A stretch of 64,000 bases of DNA, taken from positions 1-64,000 of the forward strand of contig NZ_FNJH01000004.1 of assembly GCF_900103225.1 (NCBI RefSeq). Direction: 5' to 3'. The DNA comes from Pseudomonas congelans. GTDB taxonomy: Bacteria; Pseudomonadota; Gammaproteobacteria; Pseudomonadales; Pseudomonadaceae. Under the pieces are notes generated by a model. That model was not told the DNA's origin. It ran no database searches and worked only from the letters and a program-made list of their open reading frames with translations. Below are positions 57,578-64,000 of the stretch, piece after piece. The number at the start of each line of letters is the position of its first letter. Within the stretch, counting starts at the first letter, position 1. Made by a program: the position numbers and the translations under genes.

Positions 57578-57946
57578 CTACCCACCGCCCTCCCCCAGCC
57601 GCCTCCGCCGCGCCACCAGCGCCCTGCGCAGGGAAACATCCGCATACTCCATAAACAGCGTTGCCAATCGATTCAGCGCTGCCTCTTCCTCTTCGCCGCC
57701 CACGATTGAATCAAAGCCGAGCGCACGCTTGTTCTGCTCGGGTAGTTCTTCCCAGCTGGTCATGAGATAGGCGTACATTGCGCTGACGATTTGGGGGCTA
57801 GTCGAAGACTTGGGCTTTGGGGATGCCTCGGCTAGAACACCTATCCGCGAGCGTATGCGCTGGAGAGCGCGACATTTTTTGCAGATCGGCAGGTATCTTG
57901 AAGCATGACGCCGTTGCGGTGATCCGAAGGCTTTGTGACGACTCAT
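57578..57946 (-). CDS. Hypothetical protein divergent from an XRE regulator
   Basis: A 122-residue basic, cytoplasmic-looking protein (no signal peptide or membrane segment). The N-terminal half has Cys pairs (RYLPICKKC), the middle has EELPEQNKRALGFD, and the C-terminal end is Arg-rich (RRALVARRRRLGEG). ATG 57946 follows a strong AAAGGAG; the longer frame to 58039 would overlap the palindrome. I do not recognise a family. It is divergent from a small XRE protein across a 131 bp spacer with an inverted repeat, so the two may be coregulated. Confidence 0.6.
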   Translation of the reverse strand: MSRHKAFGSPQRRHASRYLPICKKCRALQRIRSRIGVLAEASPKPKSSTSPQIVSAMYAYLMTSWEELPEQNKRALGFDSIVGGEEEEAALNRLATLFMEYADVSLRRALVARRRRLGEGGG

Positions 57947-58006
57947 GAAGCATCTACTCCTTTGCTGTGGCAGCGACTCATCCTTGTAAAGCGCACTCGG
58001 CATAAT

Positions 58007-58041
58007 GAATGCTATAGCGTGTAGCGCTATAACGTGCATTC
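58007..58041. promoter_or_regulatory. Extended palindrome between the divergent unknown and XRE genes
   Basis: The inner arms TATAGCG (58013-58019) and CGCTATA (58025-58031) are separated by TGTAG. The outer arms GAATGC (58007-58012) and GCATTC (58036-58041) match as well, with a 4-base insertion on one side. A symmetrical site in the divergent spacer is a likely operator for the XRE protein. Confidence 0.65.
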
Positions 58042-58077
58042 AAGCGAAATCCCTTCCTTTTGTAAAGGGGGTGCGCC

Positions 58078-58350
58078 ATGGATCTGAGCAACGCAATCGG
58101 AGCAGCACTGAAAGAAGCGCGCGAAGCGAAGGGTCTCACGCAGGAGGATTTTGTCGGGGTCAGTGGCAGGACGTATCTGTCCGAGATCGAACGCGGATTG
58201 AAGAGCCCGACGCTTGAGAAGCTGGATCAGCTCGCGACAAGGATCGGAATTCATCCGCTTGAGCTGCTGGTCTCGTGCTATGCCAAACAGGCGTCGATGA
58301 GTCAGCAAGCGTTGCTGGATATGCTGGATGAGCGCTTGCGTAAAGAATGA
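58078..58350 (+). CDS. Small XRE-family regulator
   Basis: A 90-residue protein of one Cro/CI-type helix-turn-helix domain (LKEAREAKGLTQEDFVGVSG; YLSEIERGLKSPTLEKLDQLA) plus a short C-terminal helix. Its size and layout resemble the controller proteins of restriction-modification systems and antitoxin-type regulators, but no methylase, nuclease or toxin gene is adjacent. AAAGGGGG precedes the ATG. The palindrome 37 bp upstream is its probable operator. Confidence 0.8.
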   Translation: MDLSNAIGAALKEAREAKGLTQEDFVGVSGRTYLSEIERGLKSPTLEKLDQLATRIGIHPLELLVSCYAKQASMSQQALLDMLDERLRKE

Positions 58351-58395
58351 CTCATAGCGATTCAATCCAGTCCGTTCTGGTCAGATACAGGACTG

Positions 58396-59247
58396 TCACG
58401 GGCAGACTTCTAAGTCCCGCTCTCTCCACAGCTTCCAGACCTCTTCCCAGCCAGCTTCATGGCTCGGGCCCGAGACAACGATCAACTGACTGCACGCGCC
58501 GCTGCCTAGTTGCGTGCTGTAAAGCGTTGCCAGTTCAGTCGGGATCATTTCGTCGTGCGTTCCTGACAAGTGACGCTGGGGTATCAATGCAAGGTGCTGG
58601 ATGTAATCGAGTGGGTCCAACGAGCCATTGAGGGGTGAAAGTCCCTTTAGCGCTGTCCACTGATTCGGCGCAAGATTGCCGGCGATGGTCTGGATACGGG
58701 TGATGTCGTTTCGTTGTCCGGCCAGCAGCAACGCAAGGGTTGCGCCGCCTGAGTAACCAATCAGCTCGAACTCGTTATTACCGTAACGTTGTTTCATCTG
58801 GTCCAGCGCGCTGCTGAGGCTGGTGACCACGTCCTGGGAGAAGCGGCGATCGGTCCAGAGTGCAGGGTTGCAGGCCGGCGCCGTGATGAACTGACAAGGT
58901 CGCGCCAGATAGGCGCTGGGAGTCGGGTCGTTGATTGCCAGACGCGGCACCAGCAGCTTACGCGGGCTTGGGTCGAGACTGGGTTGAGTGGCGGTGGCCC
59001 AGGCGTGACCGTCGCCTTCCAGATAGACCCGCAGACGAGGCGTCCTGAAGGTCTCTGGAGGTAATAGCGCCGCCAGTGGAAAGGGCTGTGCCGACAGCGT
59101 CTGCATCTGCCGGCCATGCTGCTCCGCCAATTGCTGTAGACCTACGCGTGGCGACTGACAACCGGCAATGGCCCCGCTTAACAGCAGCACCATCACCACT
59201 GCAAGGATACCGCCCAGGCGTTTTCGACCGAGGCGGTAACTCCACAT
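58396..59247 (-). CDS. Alpha/beta-hydrolase lipoprotein
   Basis: A 283-residue protein with a signal peptide ending in a lipobox (GAIAGC, Cys30). The hydrolase core contains ELIGYSGGATLALLLAG with the nucleophile Ser, an oxyanion region VYLEGDG, and a His near the C-terminus (SGPSHEAGWEE). The GTHDEMIP segment supplies the presumed acid. It should sit in the envelope as an esterase or thioesterase with unknown substrate. Its ATG overlaps the autotransporter stop (TGATG), so it is translated from the same mRNA. Confidence 0.82.
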   Translation of the reverse strand: MWSYRLGRKRLGGILAVVMVLLLSGAIAGCQSPRVGLQQLAEQHGRQMQTLSAQPFPLAALLPPETFRTPRLRVYLEGDGHAWATATQPSLDPSPRKLLVPRLAINDPTPSAYLARPCQFITAPACNPALWTDRRFSQDVVTSLSSALDQMKQRYGNNEFELIGYSGGATLALLLAGQRNDITRIQTIAGNLAPNQWTALKGLSPLNGSLDPLDYIQHLALIPQRHLSGTHDEMIPTELATLYSTQLGSGACSQLIVVSGPSHEAGWEEVWKLWRERDLEVCP

Positions 59248-61538
59248 CAGAAGTCGTAACGCACTTTGGCAGAGAACACATCGGCATCGAAGTCCGATTT
59301 CCCGATGTAGTCGTAGTTGACGCCCAGTGTAACTGCGCCCAGTTTGTAGTCGGCCCCCACGCCCGCTTCGTAACTGTCACGCACGGCCTTGGCGCCACTG
59401 GTCACAAACGGTGTACTGCCGAGCAGAAAGGTGGACGTGCTCTGCGCTTCATCGGCGGCGAAATCGTGGTAGGCCATCAGCTTGGCCTGTGGTTCCAGCG
59501 TTCCGGCGCCCAGGAGGAAGCTGCCAGCCACACGCATACCCGCGCCCAGCTCAATGGCTTCATAACGCTGATCTTCAACCTTCAGCGCAGCCGACGAGCC
59601 TTTCTCGCGATAGCCGTCGATGTTCACCTGGCTGTAACGTGCCGCCACGCGCGGCTCGACCAGGACTTGCGGGCTGACGTGGTAGGTGTAACCGCCCACC
59701 AGGTTCAGGCCCAGCAGGTCGCTGTCATAATCAGCTTTGGCACGTGTACCGGCGATGCTGCGTTTGCCCTGATTGTCATTGAAGCCGTAAGTCAGGCTTG
59801 TATCGACAAAGTAATTGCCCTGCTCAAAGCCCCCATACAGAGTGAATGCATGGCTGTCGACTTCGGTTTTGTTGCCACTTTTGCCATTCACGTCGGTATT
59901 GATGAAGCTGTACGCCAAGCCCAGCGTCAGGTTGTCGTTGAGTTTGCCGTCAGCACCCACAGCGACGCCGCTGCTGTACGCGTTGTAGCCCGCAATCCCG
60001 TCACGCTGGCCTTGAGTGGCATCGCTGTAAAGCGACTGGACCCAGACACCTGCATTTTTGAAGCCCTCGCCAGAGGAAGCACCGCGTATCGAACTGGTGC
60101 GGCTGCCGGTTACATTGCTGATCAGGCCTTGGCTGGTAGTAGCGGCGCTTCTGGCCCCGCCGTTGACCTCAGGCGATAGCTGAGAGGCCAGCTTGGCGAG
60201 TTGCCCCCCGTCAGCGTTCAACAAAAGCTGTTTGAACGCATCACTGTCGTTCAGCTTGCTGATGATGCTGTCGCCAGTCAGATTGACGAGCGTTTCTTGG
60301 TCGTTGGAAGAACCACCATTGTCAGTGATGATCTGGGCGACTTCTTGCTTGCCTTTGCCGGTGACCACAGCCACCACTTCTTTGCCGTCAACGGTATAAC
60401 TGTCGATTTTAAGCAGCGCCGAGGTACTGACTACATCGAGCTTGCCGGCAGCATCGACCGCGCTTCCATCCTTGGTCAGCAGTTCGATCTTGCCTGCTTC
60501 GATAAGTTTGTAGGTGGTGCCGTTGGCACTGAAGTCGTCACCCTTGGCCGCGAGCTTTACTTGCGCGCCCTGTTCGAACTGAGTGAGACCGGTAACTTTC
60601 AGCACTGCGGTTTTTGTATCAGTGGCCTTACTCAGATTCAGGCCGAGCGCCGAATTGGCGTCGACATACAGATCGCCATTAATGCTGCTGTGCGTGGATT
60701 CGAAAGTCATGGTAGTCGGACTGTCGGAGCTGCCGCCAACGTAAACCGACCCGCCGCTCTTGAGGCGAATGTTGTAACCATCCTTACGGCTGTCAGTACC
60801 TGTGAAGGAAGTATCCCCTTCAAGCTCGATATTGCTCAGGTCGATCAGGTTACCGACAACGACGCTACCCTGTCTCAGGATCAGCTCGATCGGACGATTG
60901 CTTTTGGAGGCGTCGATGGCCCTGTCAGAGGAAATGATCGAACCGCTGTTATAGATATTGAAGTCGCCCCGCTCGATGTACCAGGGTTGAGCACCGATCA
61001 TGGAGAATGTTGTAGTACCCATCACGATAGCAGCGCCCTCGCCGCGAATCGTCCCGGTATTGATTATGTCCGCACTATTGCCGATCATGGTGACCCCATC
61101 GACCCGAAGACCTTCAGACCCTGCGCCGCTGGCGGAGAGGCTGCCCTGGTTTTCGATAGCTTTCAGACTCGTGGCGAAATCCAGAGCTGTCGCGCCTTGA
61201 CCGGTAACGTCAACCAGACCGCGGTTGATGACGCTGCCGCTGATCTTGCCGCCCTCAAGGCTGATGCCTTTGACCCCTTCGCTACTGGCAAAATTGCCGG
61301 AACCGGTGATGTTCGCGTTGAGGATCAGGCCCTTTTCAATAGTCGAACCGTTGAGCTCGATCGCATCTTTAACCGCACTGCCCGTATAGGCACCGTTGAT
61401 CTCGAGATTGCCGGCATGGGTCTGACGCTCGCTCTTGTAACCCGCGTTGGTCAGTTCGACTGTTTCAGCAAAAGCCGGAACAGCAGTTGCAGCCACAGCC
61501 ATGGCGAGAAGGGTCTTGCGAAATATCACAGCGTTCAC
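59247..61538 (-). CDS. Autotransporter with beta-barrel translocator
   Basis: A 763-residue type Va autotransporter. The signal peptide is about residues 1-24 (VPAFAE). The passenger (about 25-480) is a parallel beta-helix of Gly/Asn/Ser-rich repeats without a recognisable serine-protease, GDSL-lipase or adhesin catalytic motif. The C-terminal barrel covers about 500-763 and ends in VRYDF, the terminal Phe typical of outer-membrane proteins. It starts with GTG 61538 after AAGGA. The downstream hydrolase is coupled by TGATG. An adhesin or biofilm role is plausible but not shown. Confidence 0.86.
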   Translation of the reverse strand: MNAVIFRKTLLAMAVAATAVPAFAETVELTNAGYKSERQTHAGNLEINGAYTGSAVKDAIELNGSTIEKGLILNANITGSGNFASSEGVKGISLEGGKISGSVINRGLVDVTGQGATALDFATSLKAIENQGSLSASGAGSEGLRVDGVTMIGNSADIINTGTIRGEGAAIVMGTTTFSMIGAQPWYIERGDFNIYNSGSIISSDRAIDASKSNRPIELILRQGSVVVGNLIDLSNIELEGDTSFTGTDSRKDGYNIRLKSGGSVYVGGSSDSPTTMTFESTHSSINGDLYVDANSALGLNLSKATDTKTAVLKVTGLTQFEQGAQVKLAAKGDDFSANGTTYKLIEAGKIELLTKDGSAVDAAGKLDVVSTSALLKIDSYTVDGKEVVAVVTGKGKQEVAQIITDNGGSSNDQETLVNLTGDSIISKLNDSDAFKQLLLNADGGQLAKLASQLSPEVNGGARSAATTSQGLISNVTGSRTSSIRGASSGEGFKNAGVWVQSLYSDATQGQRDGIAGYNAYSSGVAVGADGKLNDNLTLGLAYSFINTDVNGKSGNKTEVDSHAFTLYGGFEQGNYFVDTSLTYGFNDNQGKRSIAGTRAKADYDSDLLGLNLVGGYTYHVSPQVLVEPRVAARYSQVNIDGYREKGSSAALKVEDQRYEAIELGAGMRVAGSFLLGAGTLEPQAKLMAYHDFAADEAQSTSTFLLGSTPFVTSGAKAVRDSYEAGVGADYKLGAVTLGVNYDYIGKSDFDADVFSAKVRYDF

Positions 61539-61718
61539 GATTCATTCCTTATGTTGGGGGCGCTTCCATGCGTAGCGAGAACGTGCCGCAGCAAAAAGTG
61601 GCGATTGGCCACGTAGAAGAGCGCGGCGAGGATAAAGTAACCGACTTGAAATAACATCAAATATTATCGATGCAATCGCACTTCGTTAAAATCGTAGAAG
61701 TGCACGGGGTCTAGATCA
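61539..61718 (-). promoter_or_regulatory. Promoter region of the autotransporter
   Basis: The 180 bp are A/T-richer at 61640-61690 and must contain the autotransporter promoter, but I cannot choose a -35/-10 pair with confidence. The WavE-like gene ends inside the hairpin listed at 61707. Confidence 0.4.
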
Positions 61719-61726
61719 CTAGACCC
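61707..61726 (-). terminator. Hairpin overlapping the stop codon of the WavE-like gene
   Basis: GGGTCTAG (61707-61714) and CTAGACCC (61719-61726) form a perfect 8-bp stem with a 4-base loop. Positions 61719-61721 are the stop codon of the WavE-like gene, so the hairpin includes the end of its coding sequence. No T-run is immediately downstream. Confidence 0.55.
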
Positions 61727-62762
61727 GATACGACTCCGCATGCGCTACCTTCCTGAGCGTGCGCCAGTACGAGCGGATACGCCTGGCAAGGGGCGGTGAA
61801 GTGCTGAACAATACGATGGTCGCAAAGGATACCCACCAGCCGGGGCGCAGGCAGGTCAGCAGGTATTGATTGAGCCAGATGCGCGCGATTCTCAGCCTGT
61901 AGCCCTTCGGATCCAGGCGCTGCAATTGTTCTATCGCAGAGGCTGTATAGAGCGTCGTCAATACGCGGCGGCTGATCAGAAAGCGTTCCGGGAAGTCGAT
62001 GCCAGCCTCGGAGTGATTCAGGACTCTGAAGTTGCGCCTCAAGACGTTGTCCCATAACTTCAGGTTGCTCAGCCCTACTTCGCAGGGCCGTGCGAGCCGC
62101 GCATCAATGCCCTTCCTGCGCATCACACCCAGCATGAGTGCCTGCTCGCTCACCATGCGCGCGGACGTGTAGCCAATGAAGTTGCCAAACGGGTTACGAG
62201 ACGGCCTGTCGTTGAACAGCGCGTCCCTTTCGAACAGTGGTTGCTCCCACATGGCGAGCATCGCGTCGCGCGTGCCGAATTGAACGAGATCCGATATATG
62301 GAACAACATCGGCAAGCGCTCAGGGTCGCGAATATAAAGCGTCGTGGTGGTGATGGGCGTGTCGAACAGTTGCGTCTCGCCCGGCACGGAATCATCAGGC
62401 AGACCTATGACAGCCAGTGCAGCGCTGGTCAGATTGTGGTCGGCACGCATTTTCATCACATAGGGTCTTGAGGCGCTCTGAATGCCGCATAACGTCGATT
62501 GCAGCATGCGATTGATGTTGATCTGATTACCGGCGTCATCGACGAAGGCGCCCGGATCATCCGACATGACGAGCTGGTCCGCCTTCACATCGGAAGTATC
62601 TTCATGACGCCAGGTCGAAACGATGATTTCGGCCTGCGGCAGGTGCTTCCGGATTGATGCGATACAGACGAAGATATTTCGCTCGGAACTCAGGTTGCGA
62701 TACAGGGGGCCCTGAATAACCACGCTGATTTTTCTGGAATCAACGGCCACAAGATGAGGCAT
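61719..62762 (-). CDS. WavE-family lipopolysaccharide synthesis protein
   Basis: A 347-residue protein resembling WavE of Vibrio cholerae, which acts in LPS core or O-antigen synthesis. It begins with KISVVIQGPLYRN, continues with IRKHLPQAEIIVSTWRHED and VMKMRADHNLTS, all typical of this glycosyltransferase-like family. A hydrophobic segment near residue 315 may associate it with the inner membrane. AAGG precedes the ATG. It follows two unrecognised genes, suggesting a surface-polysaccharide cluster. Confidence 0.8.
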   Translation of the reverse strand: MPHLVAVDSRKISVVIQGPLYRNLSSERNIFVCIASIRKHLPQAEIIVSTWRHEDTSDVKADQLVMSDDPGAFVDDAGNQININRMLQSTLCGIQSASRPYVMKMRADHNLTSAALAVIGLPDDSVPGETQLFDTPITTTTLYIRDPERLPMLFHISDLVQFGTRDAMLAMWEQPLFERDALFNDRPSRNPFGNFIGYTSARMVSEQALMLGVMRRKGIDARLARPCEVGLSNLKLWDNVLRRNFRVLNHSEAGIDFPERFLISRRVLTTLYTASAIEQLQRLDPKGYRLRIARIWLNQYLLTCLRPGWWVSFATIVLFSTSPPLARRIRSYWRTLRKVAHAESYRV

Positions 62763-62816
62763 GTTTTTTAACCTTGTAATAAAAGCGCCTGCTATCGGCG
62801 GTTAGCGGCAGGTCAG

Positions 62817-63422
62817 TCAGAGGGATCCTGCAACCCGCTGAAAGACGCGAAGAACAACACGCCTTATTCGACGCAGGATGCCCGCCAGAAATGGAATACT
62901 CATCAGCACTCTCTCAAGACGGGTGACCATGAATAGCCTTCTGATCTGAGCAGAACGATTTGAGGCTGTTGTGCTTGCCGGCAAATTATTGAACGACGCG
63001 TTGAGGGTTCGCGCATAAACGCCGAGATGCATGGCGGGCACCATGATCACCAGGTTTCGCTTCCGAAGCCTGGTGCTCAAATAGTTGTGGCGGGCAATTT
63101 TCCGGATGAAATCCATACAGGTAGTCGAGTCATGCTGACCAAAATCGATCAGTATCCAGTCGCTTTCGACTTTATCCATGTGCTGGGCAACTCTGTTCGC
63201 CACAATGCCGCTCAGGCCATTGTCGTGAAGAAAATCCTCCAGGCTGAACAGGGCATGCTCGGTCGATGAATCGCTGACGGGTAGCTCGGTCAGGTTGTAA
63301 AGGTCATCAATCACAAGTATGGGAACGGTCTTCCTATACTCGTGCTGAATGCGCGCCAGCTGACAGATCAACTGATGGCTGGCAGTGCCGGGGCTCGAAT
63401 GAGATACGACGAATACCTTCAC
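62817..63422 (-). CDS. Unrecognised protein of a surface-polysaccharide gene cluster
   Basis: A 201-residue protein with a strongly basic C-terminal third (LRRIRRVVLRVFQRVAGS). The N-terminal part VKVFVVSHSSPGTASHQLIC begins with a beta strand and a SHSS loop, and DWILIDFGQHDS follows, giving a Rossmann-like appearance. I place the start at GTG 63422, which overlaps the preceding stop codon (GTGA) and has an AAGGGGG site. No family is recognised; its placement between a partial gene and WavE suggests a glycan-modifying or sulfotransferase-like enzyme. Confidence 0.6.
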   Translation of the reverse strand: MKVFVVSHSSPGTASHQLICQLARIQHEYRKTVPILVIDDLYNLTELPVSDSSTEHALFSLEDFLHDNGLSGIVANRVAQHMDKVESDWILIDFGQHDSTTCMDFIRKIARHNYLSTRLRKRNLVIMVPAMHLGVYARTLNASFNNLPASTTASNRSAQIRRLFMVTRLERVLMSIPFLAGILRRIRRVVLRVFQRVAGSL

Positions 63423-64000
63423 TTCGCCCCCTTGCTGTAGGACATGAAGGGGGTCGAGTTGTAGATGGTCCTCACAGCAGCCCACAGGCTTTCAAAATAG
63501 AAGTTTTTCCCGTTATTTCGATAAGCGCGAACGGCTGAAATCAAAATGCCAGGGAGCGACAGAAGATTGTGGTGAAAATAATCATCCTGCTGGCGAGCAA
63601 ACCAGGTCTGCGTGCCGCGTTGACGCAACATATTGCGCACCTCGCAGCTCTGCGTGATCAGTGTCTGTTTGGCCAGCACAGGGTCTGTGAGGAAGCGATT
63701 GACCAGAAACTCCTGGCGGGTTTCTGTCAGTTGATCGAACAACACAAGCCTCTCGAAGTCTGCGAGGAACTCTCTGACTGAGTCGATATCATTCCTGAAG
63801 CTGGACTGCTGGGCCACGCGATCAATCAGTTCGACCCAGTCTCGGACCGAGATGCGATCAAGACCGGTTGGAATGACAACCGCCGATGGATTGGCCAGGT
63901 ACTTGTCCCCGAACTGTTGCAGTCTGGCCAGCGCGGCCTCGGCGGACAAATTGAAAAGGGGTTTCTTTTGAAGCATCGAGACATAGCAAGGCCCGGACAC
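63419..64000 (-). CDS. Unrecognised protein, cut by the right window edge
   Basis: At least 193 residues, open to the edge of the window; a GTG at 64000 could be the start but more upstream sequence may belong. The visible sequence is largely helical and charged (LARLQQFGDKYL; DSVREFLADFERLVLFDQLTETRQEFL) with no signal peptide or membrane segment. Its stop codon overlaps the GTG of the next gene, so it is in the same operon as the WavE-like gene. Family and function not recognised. Confidence 0.6.
   Translation of the reverse strand: MSGPCYVSMLQKKPLFNLSAEAALARLQQFGDKYLANPSAVVIPTGLDRISVRDWVELIDRVAQQSSFRNDIDSVREFLADFERLVLFDQLTETRQEFLVNRFLTDPVLAKQTLITQSCEVRNMLRQRGTQTWFARQQDDYFHHNLLSLPGILISAVRAYRNNGKNFYFESLWAAVRTIYNSTPFMSYSKGAK

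Noticed and set aside
56496..58350. An intact prophage or tailocin around the S24 repressor.
   Set aside because: No integrase, structural, lysis or tail genes are present on either side; the genes left and right are ppa, an unknown pair and an envelope hydrolase.
60201..61616. A 471-codon open frame on the plus strand opposite the autotransporter.
   Set aside because: It lies antisense to a gene with clear signal peptide, beta-helix and barrel features; no ribosome site and no protein-family sequence are seen.

Overview
The window is chromosomal DNA of a fluorescent pseudomonad, most likely of the Pseudomonas syringae group. The evidence is high-GC coding DNA with Pseudomonas gene order (bauCA-bauR, the PA0136-PA0148-like purine block, ubiX-mpl, exaC-eutBC), about ten copies of the REP-like palindrome with the core TCCCACGCNNNGCGTGGGA typical of P. 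syringae, and a 16S rRNA leader typical of the genus at the left edge. About 59 protein genes are supported. No tRNA, CRISPR array, insertion sequence or complete prophage is visible.

Layout. 1-451: leader and three tandem promoters of an rRNA operon running leftward; its 16S gene lies just outside the window. 541-4503: beta-alanine catabolism (bauC, bauA) and the divergent LysR regulator bauR. 4690-22579: a purine uptake and deamination region, with a xanthine-type NCS2 permease, a RutR-like TetR regulator, a BMP-family nucleoside ABC importer (ATPase, two permeases, and a distant binding protein), an 8-oxoguanine deaminase, a 2-oxoglutarate/Fe(II) oxygenase and an adenine deaminase. An IMPACT-family gene, an SDR, a Ca2+/H+ antiporter and a fecBCDE-type ferric citrate ABC operon interrupt this block.

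22826-27264 holds regulators (ArsR, LysR), a quinone-reductase-like enzyme and a Bcr/CflA efflux pump. 27402-30807 is a CueR copper module (copZ, a secreted unknown protein, copA, cueR) with two MerR-type promoter palindromes. 30830-35604 has a RIO1-like kinase, an AraC regulator divergent from a bile-acid:Na+ symporter-family transporter, a DUF726 hydrolase and a small membrane protein. 35791-39420 is a divergent fatty-acid set (thiolase, long FabG, MaoC dehydratase). 39542-46831 contains a MazG-like pyrophosphohydrolase, cmoM, two DUF4136 lipoproteins, a LON-domain protein, lrgAB, a second MaoC protein, a MORN-repeat/C13-peptidase lipoprotein and a Rossmann oxidoreductase.

46950-53745 has a YceK-like lipoprotein, ubiX and mpl in one overlapping operon, then ethanolamine catabolism (exaC, four tandem REP copies, eutB, eutC). 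54042-56140 has DedA, MtfA and ppa. 56496-58350 has an orphan S24-type repressor whose catalytic lysine position is arginine, an unknown protein, and a small XRE regulator beside a palindrome. 58396-64000 runs entirely leftward: a hydrolase lipoprotein coupled to an autotransporter, a WavE-like LPS protein and two unrecognised proteins, the last cut by the window edge.

The points most worth a second look are the MORN/C13 lipoprotein, the apparently non-cleavable S24 repressor, the XRE/unknown pair with its palindrome, the oxygenase in the purine block, the autotransporter-hydrolase coupling and the unknown protein of the copper module. I did not find a clearly new multi-gene defence or conflict system.
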